From the NCBI GenBank assembly GCA_000026125.1, contig CU207211.1, forward strand, positions 1,984,001 to 2,048,000: DNA of 64,000 nucleotides, in the 5' to 3' direction. Shown here piece by piece: positions 22,405-31,507 of the stretch (position 1 is the stretch's first letter; every line of letters starts with the position of its first letter). Source of the DNA: Herminiimonas arsenicoxydans (GTDB taxonomy: Bacteria > Pseudomonadota > Gammaproteobacteria > Burkholderiales > Burkholderiaceae_D). A program made the translations under genes and the position numbers. The notes under the pieces were generated by a model. That model was not told the DNA's origin. It saw only the letters and a program-made list of their open reading frames with translations, and searched no databases.

Positions 22405-24219
22405 TCAAATGCCAGCGGCACGCATTCGCGCCTCCAGCTCATCAAGGAATGGCGAGCGCCCAAAGCGCATAGGGCCATAGCGGCCATCAACGAAGCCCGA
22501 ATACAGCATGTGGACCTCGTCGCGAGCACGTGTGAGTCCCACATAGAAGAGCCGGCGACTTTCGCGCAACTTCTCTGGAGTTTCATTGCGCCACGGCAGA
22601 TTTCCGAGGTCGAGTCCAACCATGATGACGACGTCGTACTCACAGCCCTTTGCGGAATGCAGTGTCAGCAGATTCAGGTGATCGGGCGAACCGTCCCGAC
22701 CGCCCAAACTCGTGATGTCTAGCGAAGCCAGTGCACCGCCTTCAGCGAGCGCTGCCGTCATGCGATCCAGTTGCTCCTTCTGATCAGCGAGCGCCAATTC
22801 AGCCGCCAGCAGATGATCCACTACACCGTTGCGCAGCGAAGCAACAAATTCTCGCGCAGGTTGCTGGTCAGCACGCAGCTCCCATAGCAAGGCGGTTAGC
22901 TCTTGCTCTTCGCGCTTGGCCTGTGAATCGTCCAAGCTCGCCCGATGAAATGCGCGATAGCGGTCGAGTAGTCCACGCAATTGTGGGCGTCCAACACGCC
23001 AGCCACCCGCGCACCACGCCGCACAATCTTCTACCCAACTTGTTAGGGCAACCTTGCGGTAAGGTGCTGCGGTATCCACACGGATGTGATCGAGACCACC
23101 GGTTGCCACAGCTTCAGCCACGATATCGCCTGCGCGATAGTCTTTGTATAGGATCGCGATATCGCCCAGTGTTCGTCCCGGCTTGGAGGCTAAGGCCGCC
23201 GGAATGATCTGCGCGACGGCGTGCGCAGCCTGGTCCGCCATACCACCCGGGCGCAGGACAAATTCGATGGTCGTTTGTCGCGCAGGATCGCTCGCTTGAT
23301 AGCCTCGGGCTTCTCCAAGCGCCATCTCTGACGCAGTCACGATCCCTGCACCAGAACGGTAATTTAATTGAAGCTGGACAGGCTCAATGTCTCTGCGAGC
23401 CGCCAATTCCATGAGCAACGCGCCATCAGCTCCCGTAAATCCATATATCGACTGATCCGCATCCCCGACAGCGAAAAGTCGGACACCCCCGTCGAAGGCA
23501 AGGCGTTTGACGATGCGATGCAGTGCCACGCCTAAATCCTGGTACTCATCCACCGCGAGCACGGGGAATTTTGCCTGAACCAGAGGTAGTACCCAGTCGT
23601 GCTCGGCGATCAAACGCTGGCCGAAGACAACCATGTCATCGTAGTCAATCAGCCCCTCGTCGCGCAGAGCGGCCTCGTAGGCCTCGGCCCAGGCAGCGAG
23701 TTCCTCCTCGCTACGCCAAGCGACGCTATTTCGATTGAGCACGGAACGGCGATGCCGCCCGAGGTCAATAACTTTGTACGGATGGTTCTGGCCGAAAAGC
23801 GCATCTCCAGTTTGCTTCAACAACCGATCACTGACTCGTTGAGTGGCTACCGAAAGTGGGAAAGATATGGGCAGGCCGGCCAGGCGTCCATACGGCATCA
23901 AGAGATGACGCAGACAGAACCCATGGACCGTACCAATGAAAAGATTAGGTGCCTGCTGAAGTCCCAAGTTTTCAATTCGGCGAGCGAGTTCGCGAGCGCA
24001 CTCCTGGCTATAAGTGATGCACGCAACGCCACGAGGGGCCTCGACGTCTTCGGCCAGGATGCGGGCGAGCTTTAGGACGAGTGTCTTGGTCTTACCGCTC
24101 CCGGGACCAGCGAGTACCACACAATGTCCTTGAGAGTTGTAAGCTGCCAACTGCCCTGGATTTCCAGCCAACTCGGCAGCCTGCGCCAGGTAGGCTGTAC
24201 CGACGTTACGCGACGGCAT
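22405..24219 (-). CDS. gajB: UvrD/PcrA-like helicase, GajB-like
   Basis: This 604-aa superfamily 1 helicase shows Walker A VVLAGPGSGKTKTL (about 36-46), GTVHGFCLRHL, VDEYQDL (about 225-231), VGDADQSIYGFTGAD, LNYRSGAG, LTLHSAKGCEYDVV and LFYVGLTRARDE. Together these cover the UvrD motif set. Its ATG (24219) lies inside the 3' end of the OLD-nuclease gene, overlapping it by 14 bases. That gene order and coupling define Gabija systems, where GajA cuts DNA and GajB helps sense nucleotide depletion or DNA ends. It is longer than the Bacillus GajB (about 494 aa). An extra upstream in-frame ATG exists but lies within the neighbour's coding region. Confidence 0.78.
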   Translation of the reverse strand: MPSRNVGTAYLAQAAELAGNPGQLAAYNSQGHCVVLAGPGSGKTKTLVLKLARILAEDVEAPRGVACITYSQECARELARRIENLGLQQAPNLFIGTVHGFCLRHLLMPYGRLAGLPISFPLSVATQRVSDRLLKQTGDALFGQNHPYKVIDLGRHRRSVLNRNSVAWRSEEELAAWAEAYEAALRDEGLIDYDDMVVFGQRLIAEHDWVLPLVQAKFPVLAVDEYQDLGVALHRIVKRLAFDGGVRLFAVGDADQSIYGFTGADGALLMELAARRDIEPVQLQLNYRSGAGIVTASEMALGEARGYQASDPARQTTIEFVLRPGGMADQAAHAVAQIIPAALASKPGRTLGDIAILYKDYRAGDIVAEAVATGGLDHIRVDTAAPYRKVALTSWVEDCAAWCAGGWRVGRPQLRGLLDRYRAFHRASLDDSQAKREEQELTALLWELRADQQPAREFVASLRNGVVDHLLAAELALADQKEQLDRMTAALAEGGALASLDITSLGGRDGSPDHLNLLTLHSAKGCEYDVVIMVGLDLGNLPWRNETPEKLRESRRLFYVGLTRARDEVHMLYSGFVDGRYGPMRFGRSPFLDELEARMRAAGI

Positions 24220-25990
24220 CGCGGATATGCTCCAGCGCAGAGCGAATGTAGGCCGGGCAAACGTCCTCAGACACCGACGGCGCAAGTGCCTGTGCAAATC
24301 TCCCCTTGCCAATCCGTTCAATCAACTTCAGCAGCCGGTCTTCATCGACCTGATCCGGATCATCCACCCACTCTTGCAATGCGTCCCGGGTGACTTGCCT
24401 CAGCGGCAACTCCTGCTCGATTACCGACTTCATCGCCTCGGTCATTCCGGCGGCAAATAGGTCGGATTCCAGCGTGCTCTCGTTGACGAAGTATCCAAAC
24501 TCTGCGGCGTATTTGAGCACCTCATCTATATCCAGGTCATCGTAACCATATTCGTCATCGACCTCGTTTAAGAGATTAATTAATCGCCTGTGGGCTAGTG
24601 GAGGTTTGCCATTGACCGGGTCGCGATCTGTCAAAATTACATGTGGAATATTTAGCCCTTTAGGGCCCAAAAGCTTCACATAAGGAGTGAAGTTCGTCCC
24701 CCCGACCGAGCACACAGTGATTCCAAGTATGTCGAAAGGAATCCCGAGGGCGTCGGCGAACGCGGGAATGATGAAGCGCTCGGCGTCCCCTTCAACCAGA
24801 ATCACTCCCCGGGAAAATAATATTTCTCCGCGAGTGACGTCGATGTAGCGCTGGAGGTCGTCTTCATCCCTCTGTGTGAAAGGTGTGTTCGCGGTCGAAA
24901 CCGCGACGGTTTTCCCGTCCGTTGCGTTATGACGCAGGAGAACGATGGACCTAATCGGTGTAACGCTTGCGATATGCGGCGAGTGAGTAGTGAGAATTGT
25001 CGTCAGTGGAGGGGCTTCGTCCTCATCTTCCGCTCTTGTGCCGAGAAAGTAGCGATAGACAAGACGCTGGACATGCGGATGCAGGTGCGCTTCGGGCTCC
25101 TCGACGACGAAGAATGTGTGGTCGCGCTCCCCCTCGGAGACGAGACGGTCGAGTTCGAGGCTCTTCAAGGCCAGGAAGATCAGATTCGCCGTTCCTAGGC
25201 TGGCATCGCCGACACCGCGAACACCGTTGTCGATAAGCAGCCGAAGGCTACGCAGCAATGCATCCACTCGTGTAGGTGCAAGTCCGAGCGATACCGGGAC
25301 AGCATGTTGCCCCCCGGCGATTGCGATCAGCCGTTCGCTGATCCGTTCTGCTGTCGCTACCACTTCCTCGTGTCCAGCCAGCTCTCGCTGTGCTTGGTCG
25401 ACCTGATTCTGAATCTCCTCACGGGCGTCATCATCCAACGACGCGGCAAGATCCTCAATGAGTGGCCTCAATGGCGAATTGCGCCAGCTCGCAAGGTCCT
25501 TCTCAGCGTCACGCAGGGCTACCTGAACATCTATTGGCAACATCCGGCGAAGTGCGCCGCCGATACGCATTTCGGGATCGTTGCCACCGAAGATCACATA
25601 CTCATAGTCCTTCAACGATTCCGGGGCGCGCCCCAGGCCCGCCTTAGGCTGGAAGCGGTAGGTGAGTCGGGCCACCATGGGTGGGCCAGGATCAATCACG
25701 CAATCGTTGAGGTGAGCCATCAGCCGGGGATCGTTTGTGAAGTCCGTTAGATCCACAGAGACCTCAATGGTCGCACCAACCTTGTCTTCGCCAAGTCCGT
25801 CCCAGAAATGTTCAAGCCCCAGTTGTCGATCGCGTTCAGACAAGCCCGGATCAAGGATCAACTGCAGGCCGCGAATGAAATTGCTCTTGCCAACCTTGTT
25901 CTCTCCCACGATGACGATACTTTCCCCCGTCTCGACATCAACATCCGAGAAATTGGCGAAATTGATCAACCTGACCCGAGAAACCCTCAT
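24206..25990 (-). CDS. gajA: OLD-family ATP-dependent endonuclease, GajA-like
   Basis: This 594-aa protein combines an ABC-type ATPase with a C-terminal TOPRIM nuclease. Walker A is GENKVGKS (29-36). Walker B is FFVVEEPEAHLHPH, and the H-loop is LTTHSPHIASV. The TOPRIM glutamate is in ILVEGDAERF (E near 400) and the D-x-D in ILTDRD (about 455-457). This is the class 2 OLD layout of GajA. It is adjacent to, and overlaps, a UvrD-like helicase. Established Gabija systems abort phage infection by nicking DNA when NTPs fall. Whether this exact pair is called Gabija by a profile search needs testing, but domain order and length fit well. Confidence 0.8.
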   Translation of the reverse strand: MRVSRVRLINFANFSDVDVETGESIVIVGENKVGKSNFIRGLQLILDPGLSERDRQLGLEHFWDGLGEDKVGATIEVSVDLTDFTNDPRLMAHLNDCVIDPGPPMVARLTYRFQPKAGLGRAPESLKDYEYVIFGGNDPEMRIGGALRRMLPIDVQVALRDAEKDLASWRNSPLRPLIEDLAASLDDDAREEIQNQVDQAQRELAGHEEVVATAERISERLIAIAGGQHAVPVSLGLAPTRVDALLRSLRLLIDNGVRGVGDASLGTANLIFLALKSLELDRLVSEGERDHTFFVVEEPEAHLHPHVQRLVYRYFLGTRAEDEDEAPPLTTILTTHSPHIASVTPIRSIVLLRHNATDGKTVAVSTANTPFTQRDEDDLQRYIDVTRGEILFSRGVILVEGDAERFIIPAFADALGIPFDILGITVCSVGGTNFTPYVKLLGPKGLNIPHVILTDRDPVNGKPPLAHRRLINLLNEVDDEYGYDDLDIDEVLKYAAEFGYFVNESTLESDLFAAGMTEAMKSVIEQELPLRQVTRDALQEWVDDPDQVDEDRLLKLIERIGKGRFAQALAPSVSEDVCPAYIRSALEHIRDAVA

Positions 25991-26146
25991 TTACGCCCCC
26001 GTCCACTGGTGTTTTAACAAATAGTAGCAGTCAAGCGGCCGGCCTCCATCCGCCGACCGCGACTGAGCTTTTCCGTTTCGGCGCCCTCAAGGCCGCTTTT
26101 GTTCGACTAGACCGCTGCCGGCAAATCGGACGCAGCGTGGTTCGCA

Positions 26147-26153
26147 TTGTTTG
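26147..26153 (+). promoter_or_regulatory. TTGTTTG element upstream of the PilL operon
   Basis: Reads GCATTGTTTGCTGCTGCCCC. It lies 66 bases before the chosen PilL start codon. The same core lies 68 bases before the starts at 38030 and 47378. Confidence 0.45.
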
Positions 26154-26212
26154 CTGCTGCCCCGGGCCTTAGCGGCGATGGTGAGGGCTCGTTGTTTCAG
26201 GACGCCGAGCTT

Positions 26213-26812
26213 ATGTGCCCCTCTCCACCTTGGTTTCACCATCCCGAACGCCGCCTGCTGGCAGGAGTCCTCGGCCTGCTCTGGTCGGTGCTGGCTGGCG
26301 GCTGCGCTACGACGACTGCGCCGCCCGCACCTGATGCCATCGAGGAAGTGTTGGCCACGCCCGAACCCGAGGCGCCCGAGTACATCCCCGTCGTGCGCTA
26401 CGGTCGCTACACGCTGGTCGAGCTGGCACCCAGAGCGGCGCAACGCGACCTGCTGTTGCAGACCATCGACGTGTCCATGCCCGAAGATGCCCGCGCCACC
26501 GTCGGCGATGGGCTGCGGCATGTGCTCAAGCGCAGCGGTTACAGCCTGTGCCAGACGGCGCACGCGGTAATCGAGCTGTACGCGCTGCCGCTGCCGGCGG
26601 CGCACCTGCACCTCGGCCCCATGACCTTGCGCGATGCGCTGCTCACACTGGCTGGCCCGGCCTGGGAACTGCACGCGGATGATCGCGCACGGCAGATTTG
26701 CTTCGAACGGCCCGCCGACAGCGCGGTCATCGAACCCGCATCCGAGCCACCCGCCGCCGAGGCGGTGCAGACGTTCCCGCTGGAGCCTTCGGTTTCGGGA
26801 GGCCAGCCATGA
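26213..26812 (+). CDS. PilL-type lipoprotein of the ICE transfer system (TIGR03748-like)
   Basis: This 199-aa precursor has a hydrophobic signal (LLAGVLGLLWSVLAGGCA) whose C fits a lipobox, so it is likely an outer-membrane lipoprotein. The body contains VVRYGRYTLVELAPRAAQRDLLLQTIDVSMP and GDGLRHVLKRSGYSL, a secretin N-terminal-like fold as in PilL. It probably works in assembling the conjugative pilus or secretin-like ring. It opens the transfer operon; the next gene overlaps by 4 bases (ATGA). The start lacks a strong ribosome site, and an in-frame ATG at 26147 lies inside the TTGTTTG element. Confidence 0.8.
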   Translation: MCPSPPWFHHPERRLLAGVLGLLWSVLAGGCATTTAPPAPDAIEEVLATPEPEAPEYIPVVRYGRYTLVELAPRAAQRDLLLQTIDVSMPEDARATVGDGLRHVLKRSGYSLCQTAHAVIELYALPLPAAHLHLGPMTLRDALLTLAGPAWELHADDRARQICFERPADSAVIEPASEPPAAEAVQTFPLEPSVSGGQP

Positions 26813-27459
26813 GCGCCCCACAGTCTGCCCGGCGCCCGGCCGCCGTCGTGATGGTGCAGAGCCTTCTGTGGCTCTGGCTGATCGGCCTCAGCGTCTTCGT
26901 AGCCTTGGGCTACCAGACCATGAACGACCAGGCCGACCAGGAACGGCTGGATTCCCGCCTGCAACGCCTGGAAGCCCGGGCGGCGGGCCTGGTCGAGTCG
27001 ATCGAGGCCATCCAGCAGCGTTCGGCCGTCGCAACGGCGGCAGACCTCAAAGACACCCGCCAAGTCTTGGAAGCACGCGCTGCCCAGGTTGAGAAAACGC
27101 TGAGCGGCTATGCCGCTGCCGACGACCTTCAGGCGCTGCGCGCGGAGGTCGAGCAGATCAAGGCGCGCCAGACCGCTGCGCCCGTTCCGCGCGCCGCAGC
27201 ACCCGCCCAGCCGCGCGCATCGGGCAAGGCCGCCGCCAAGCCCGAACCGCCGCCGCTGCCGTTCCGCGTCGTCGGCGCCGAATTGCGCGCTGGCCAGCGC
27301 AGCGTGTCCGTTGCGCCGAGCAGTGCGGACTTCACGCCTGACCAGCTTCAGGTGCTGCTGCCAGGTGATGCGCTCGGCCCGTGGCACTTACAGGCGATTG
27401 AGGGCAACACCGCCGTGTTCCAGGCCGGCAACCAGACCCGTCGCGTGGCGATTCCCTGA
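26809..27459 (+). CDS. Membrane-anchored coiled-coil transfer protein
   Basis: This 216-aa protein has one N-terminal transmembrane helix (about 13-34, VVMVQSLLWLWLIGLSVFVAL). A coiled coil follows (about 40-115, rich in E, R, L and Q heptads), then a proline/alanine linker and a C-terminal domain. It is encoded between PilL and the TIGR03759 gene, as in related ICEs. It probably sits in the inner membrane and reaches the periplasm, bridging the coupling complex to the outer membrane; this role is inferred. It is coupled to PilL by ATGA. Confidence 0.7.
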   Translation: MSAPQSARRPAAVVMVQSLLWLWLIGLSVFVALGYQTMNDQADQERLDSRLQRLEARAAGLVESIEAIQQRSAVATAADLKDTRQVLEARAAQVEKTLSGYAAADDLQALRAEVEQIKARQTAAPVPRAAAPAQPRASGKAAAKPEPPPLPFRVVGAELRAGQRSVSVAPSSADFTPDQLQVLLPGDALGPWHLQAIEGNTAVFQAGNQTRRVAIP

Positions 27460-27473
27460 CCGGAGCACACCAC

Positions 27474-28199
27474 ATGAATCCGTCGATCATCCTTTCCGCG
27501 CTCCTGCTGGCATCCGCCCAATTGCCCGCCTGGGCGCAGCAGCCGGTCACCGCCCCGGCCCGCAATGCGCAGAACCAGGAGCGTCCGCTGGTCGCCCGAA
27601 CCCCGGACGACCAGGTAGCAGGCGACTGGGGCCTCCAACCGCAGGAATGGGCGCTATACCGCGAGCTGATGGACGGGCCGCTGGGCATCTATTCGCCTAA
27701 CCTGGACCCTCTGTCCGCCCTGGGCATCGAGGCCCGCACCGACGAGGAACGGCGGCGCTACGCAGAACTGCAGGTGCAAATCGAAGCGCGCCGCGTCGAG
27801 AAGCTGCTTGCCTATCAACGTGCCTACGACGAAGCCTGGCAGCGCCTGAACCCCGGCATGCAACGGGTGAACCTGCCTGACGACAAACCCAGCGGCGGCG
27901 CAGTGCGCGGCGGCGGCCGCACGGCGGTGTTCGTCAAGGACGGCTGCGCGGCCTGCGGACAGCTCGTGCAACGCCTGCAATCCTCAGGTACCGAGTTCGA
28001 CCTGTACATGGTCGGCAGCCGCCAGGACGACGCGCGCATCCGCGACTGGGCCAAGCGCGCACAGATCGACCCGACACGGGTGCGCAGCGGCACCATCACG
28101 CTCAACCACGACGGCGGCCGCTGGCTGTCGCTGGGTCTGCCCGGCGATCTGCCCGCGGTCGTGCGCGAGGTGAACGGCCAATGGCAGCGCCAGCCCTGA
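27474..28199 (+). CDS. TIGR03759-family ICE periplasmic protein
   Basis: This 241-aa protein has a cleavable signal peptide (SIILSALLLASAQLPAWA). The middle part contains DDQVAGDWGLQPQEWALYRELMDGPLGIYSPNLDPLSALGIEARTDEERRRYAEL, the recognisable TIGR03759 pattern. It ends in a thioredoxin-like C-x-x-C domain (VKDGCAACGQLVQRL) near 152-162. It is probably a periplasmic redox-active component of pilus assembly. Its 3' end overlaps the lytic transglycosylase gene by 19 bases. Confidence 0.82.
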   Translation: MNPSIILSALLLASAQLPAWAQQPVTAPARNAQNQERPLVARTPDDQVAGDWGLQPQEWALYRELMDGPLGIYSPNLDPLSALGIEARTDEERRRYAELQVQIEARRVEKLLAYQRAYDEAWQRLNPGMQRVNLPDDKPSGGAVRGGGRTAVFVKDGCAACGQLVQRLQSSGTEFDLYMVGSRQDDARIRDWAKRAQIDPTRVRSGTITLNHDGGRWLSLGLPGDLPAVVREVNGQWQRQP

Positions 28200-28771
28200 C
28201 GGCGCGGTTTCGCGTACTGGTGATCGCTGCTGGCCTGTACGCCTGCGCCGTCCATGCCCAGGAGGTTCCGCCTCCGGCCTATCAGCTTGCCGCCCAACGT
28301 GCGGGCATTCCCTCCACGGTGCTCTACGCCGTGGCCTTGCAGGAGAGCGGCATCCGGCGGAACGGACGCATCGTCCCGTGGCCGTGGTCCCTCAACGTCG
28401 CCGGCCAATCGCGCCGCTATGCGACCCGCGCCGACGCCTGCGCCGGTTTGCAGCAGGCGATGCGCTCCACGCCGCACACGCGCATCGACGCGGGCCTGGG
28501 TCAGATCAACCTCGGCTACCACAAGCACCGCTTCACCAGCCCGTGCGACTTGCTCGATCCGTACCGCAACCTCGCCATCGCCTCCGAGATCCTGAAGGAG
28601 CAGCACATCCCGGGGGAGAACTGGCTGCTGGCGATCGGCCGCTACCACCGCCCCGCGGGGGGCGAGCCCGCAGCCCGCTACCGGCGGAGCGTTTCCCGCC
28701 ACCTCGCCCGCGTGCAGGGCACGCGCCCAACCGCCGCGGTCCTCGCCGCGCGCCAGGAGACCACCCCATGA
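28181..28771 (+). CDS. Lytic transglycosylase of the conjugation system
   Basis: This 196-aa precursor has a signal peptide ending near VHAQ. Its SLT-type domain begins AYQLAAQRAGIPSTVLYAVALQESGI, where the E in QESG is the catalytic glutamate, and continues with GLGQINLGYHKHRF and the terminal helix NLAIASEILKEQ. It cuts peptidoglycan so the transfer apparatus can cross the wall, like VirB1. The start overlaps the preceding gene. It has no strong ribosome site of its own, which suggests translational coupling. Confidence 0.88.
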   Translation: MAAPALTARFRVLVIAAGLYACAVHAQEVPPPAYQLAAQRAGIPSTVLYAVALQESGIRRNGRIVPWPWSLNVAGQSRRYATRADACAGLQQAMRSTPHTRIDAGLGQINLGYHKHRFTSPCDLLDPYRNLAIASEILKEQHIPGENWLLAIGRYHRPAGGEPAARYRRSVSRHLARVQGTRPTAAVLAARQETTP

Positions 28772-29316
28772 CGAAATCCCATCTGGCCCATCTCGCGGCG
28801 AAAGGCCTGCTCGTGCTGCTGGCGGGTCTGCCGCTGGCCTCGCGTGCCGGCGAGCCGCTGATCTTGGTCGAAGACCGTGGCGGCACGTCGGCGCTGCCGT
28901 ACTACGAAGCCCTGAGCCTCCAGCCGCGCGCCAACACTCCGGCCCGATCGCCCATCCCTGCGACTCAGATCCCGGCCACGCCGGCGGATGAGGCCGCGAT
29001 GTTGCCGGTGCGCAGCGCCAAGCTCACGCCCGGCACCGTCGCGCGGCGGGTGATCGAGGCCCCGGGCCTGCGTCCCTTCGTGGTCGTGGGCGACGACGAG
29101 GCTTCCCAGGCCTGGTTGCGCCGCCATGCAGCCTCATTGCGCGAGCGCGGCGCGGTCGGTCTGGTGGTCAACGTCGAGACCGTGCAAGGCCTGGCGCGGC
29201 TGCGCGCACTGGCGTCCGGCGTGCCGCTTGCGCCCGTGTCCGGCGACGACTTGGCCGAGCGCTTGGGCCTGCGGCACTACCCGGCGCTAGTCACGGCCAC
29301 CGGCATCGAGCAATGA
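28768..29316 (+). CDS. TIGR03765-family ICE protein
   Basis: This 182-aa precursor has a signal peptide (LLVLLAGLPLASRAG). A region near 60-80 precedes a conserved C-terminal domain: GLRPFVVVGDDEASQAWLRRHAASLRERGAVGLVVNVETVQGLARLRAL, a Rossmann-like alternation of strands and helices. It is a periplasmic partner conserved next to TraD in this class. The start ATG overlaps the stop of the transglycosylase gene (ATGA), and TraD follows 4 bases later. Confidence 0.8.
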   Translation: MTKSHLAHLAAKGLLVLLAGLPLASRAGEPLILVEDRGGTSALPYYEALSLQPRANTPARSPIPATQIPATPADEAAMLPVRSAKLTPGTVARRVIEAPGLRPFVVVGDDEASQAWLRRHAASLRERGAVGLVVNVETVQGLARLRALASGVPLAPVSGDDLAERLGLRHYPALVTATGIEQ

Positions 29317-29320
29317 AGCC

Positions 29321-31507
29321 ATGTCGGGGAAACAGCCGGTCGAGGTTCTGCTTCGCCCAGCGGTGGAGCTATATACCGTCGCGGCGTGTGCAGGCGCCGC
29401 GTTTCTGTCCCTGGTGGCCCCGTGGTCGCTCGCGCTGAGCCCCGCCATGGGTGTCGGCAGCGCGCTGGCGTTCGGAGCCTATGGCGCGATCCGCTACCGC
29501 GATGCCCGCGTCATCCTGTGCTACCGGCGCAACATCCGTCGCCTGCCGCGCTACGTGATGACCAGCAAGGACGTGCCGGTCAGCCAGCAACGTCTGTTTG
29601 TGGGACGCGGCTTTCTGTGGGAGCAGAAACACACCCATAGGCTCATGCAGACGTACCGGCCAGAGTTTCGGCGCTACGTCGAGCCGACGCCGGCCTATCG
29701 GCTGGCCCGGCGCCTGGAGGAACGGCTGGAGTTCGCGCCGTTCCCGCTGTCCCGGCTATCGAAACTCACCGGCTGGGACGTGCCTTTCAATCCGGTGCGG
29801 CCGCTGCCGCCAGTGGGCGGCCTGCCGCGCCTGCACGGCATCGAACCCGACGAGGTGGACGTCAGCCTGCCGCTGGGTGAGCGCGTGGGCCACTCCTTGG
29901 TTTTGGGAACGACAAGGGTGGGCAAAACACGTTTGGCCGAACTCTTCGTCACTCAAGACATCCGCCGGAGGAACGCCGCGGGCGAACACGAGGTCGTGAT
30001 CGTCATCGACCCCAAAGGAGATGCCGATCTCCTGAAGCGGATGTATGTCGAGGCCAAGCGCGCGGGCCGCGAAGGCGAGTTCTATGTCTTCCATTTGGGG
30101 TGGCCGGACATTTCGGCACGCTACAACGCCGTAGGCCGATTCGGTCGCATCTCGGAAGTCGCCACCCGCATCGCGGGGCAGCTCTCCGGCGAAGGCAACA
30201 GCGCAGCCTTCAGGGAATTCGCGTGGCGCTTCGTCAACATCATTGCCCGCGCCTTGGTGGAACTGGGGCAGCGCCCGGACTACATGCTGATCCAGCGGCA
30301 CGTCATCAACATCGACGCGCTGTTCATCGAGTACGCCCAGCACTACTTCGCCAAGACCGAGCCCAAAGCCTGGGAGGTGATCGTCCAGATCGAGGCCAAG
30401 CTCAACGAGAAGAACATCCCGCGCAACATGATTGGGCGCGAGAAGCGCGTGGTGGCGCTGGAGCAGTACCTATCCCAGGCCCGTAACTACGACCCGGTGC
30501 TCGACGGCCTGCGCTCGGCGGTTCGCTACGACAAGACGTATTTCGACAAGATCGTCGCGTCTTTGCTGCCGCTGCTGGAGAAGCTCACCAGCGGGAAGAT
30601 TTCCCAGCTTCTGGCGCCGAACTATTCCGACCTGGCCGACCCCCGCCCGATCTTCGATTGGATGCAGGTCATCCGAAAGCGCGCAGTCGTCTATGTGGGC
30701 CTGGACGCGCTATCCGATGCCGAGGTCGCCGCAGCGGTCGGCAACTCGATGTTCAGCGATCTCGTTTCGGTGGCAGGCCATATCTACAAGCACGGGATCG
30801 ATGACGGCCTGCCGGGCGCATCGGCTGGCACGCGCGTGCCGATCAACGTCCACGCGGATGAATTCAATGAACTGATGGGTGACGAGTTCGTGCCGCTGAT
30901 CAACAAAGGCGGCGGCGCCGGTCTGCAGGTCACCGCGTACACGCAGACGCTTTCGGACATCGAGGCCCGTATCGGGAACCGCGCCAAAGCGGGTCAAGTG
31001 ATTGGCAATTTCAACAATCTGTTCATGCTGAGGGTCAGGGAGACGGCCACCGCCGAACTGCTGACCCGGCAATTGCCGAAGGTCGAGGTCTATACGACCA
31101 CCATCGTCTCCGGCGCGACCGACAGCTCGGACATCCGCGGCGCGACGGACTTCACCAGCAACACGCAGGACCGCATCAGCATGTCCAGCGTGCCGATGAT
31201 CGAGCCGTCGCACGTCGTCGCCTTACCCAAGGGCCAATGTTTCGCATTGTTGCAGGGCGGCCAGCTTTGGAAGGTTCGCATGCCGCTGCCGGCACCGGAC
31301 CCCGATGAGGTCATGCCGCAGGATCTGCAACAACTGGCGGGCTACATGCGCCAGAGCTACAGCGAGGCCACGCAGTGGTGGGAGTTCACCAGTTCCCCGG
31401 CGTTGCAGGACGGGGCCTTGCCCGACGACCTGTTGGATGATGCCGCTGCGGCCGAACCTGGCCCGGTGGCCACCGACGACAGCGCCGGCAATGAGGCCTC
31501 GCCATGA
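29321..31507 (+). CDS. traD: TraD-type conjugative coupling protein (VirD4-like)
   Basis: This 728-aa coupling ATPase has N-terminal transmembrane helices (about 18-60). Walker A LVLGTTRVGKTRLAEL is near 193-208, and IDPKGDADLLKR is in the RecA fold. A Walker B-like VHADEFNEL is at about 508-516, followed by QTLSDIEARIGNR, a TraG/VirD4 motif. The C-terminus is acidic and disordered. It couples the relaxosome to the mating channel and uses ATP to pump DNA. It overlaps the next gene by 4 bases (ATGA). The family is the TOL/SXT-type TraD found in ICEs. Confidence 0.93.
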   Translation: MSGKQPVEVLLRPAVELYTVAACAGAAFLSLVAPWSLALSPAMGVGSALAFGAYGAIRYRDARVILCYRRNIRRLPRYVMTSKDVPVSQQRLFVGRGFLWEQKHTHRLMQTYRPEFRRYVEPTPAYRLARRLEERLEFAPFPLSRLSKLTGWDVPFNPVRPLPPVGGLPRLHGIEPDEVDVSLPLGERVGHSLVLGTTRVGKTRLAELFVTQDIRRRNAAGEHEVVIVIDPKGDADLLKRMYVEAKRAGREGEFYVFHLGWPDISARYNAVGRFGRISEVATRIAGQLSGEGNSAAFREFAWRFVNIIARALVELGQRPDYMLIQRHVINIDALFIEYAQHYFAKTEPKAWEVIVQIEAKLNEKNIPRNMIGREKRVVALEQYLSQARNYDPVLDGLRSAVRYDKTYFDKIVASLLPLLEKLTSGKISQLLAPNYSDLADPRPIFDWMQVIRKRAVVYVGLDALSDAEVAAAVGNSMFSDLVSVAGHIYKHGIDDGLPGASAGTRVPINVHADEFNELMGDEFVPLINKGGGAGLQVTAYTQTLSDIEARIGNRAKAGQVIGNFNNLFMLRVRETATAELLTRQLPKVEVYTTTIVSGATDSSDIRGATDFTSNTQDRISMSSVPMIEPSHVVALPKGQCFALLQGGQLWKVRMPLPAPDPDEVMPQDLQQLAGYMRQSYSEATQWWEFTSSPALQDGALPDDLLDDAAAAEPGPVATDDSAGNEASP

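Noticed and set aside
22510-24075. Plus-strand frames inside the helicase gene
   Set aside because: The minus-strand UvrD motif series is complete; the plus frames are shadows.
26147-26200. TTGTTTG as a sigma-70 -35 box
   Set aside because: No acceptable -10 hexamer lies 16-18 bases downstream at any of the four sites.
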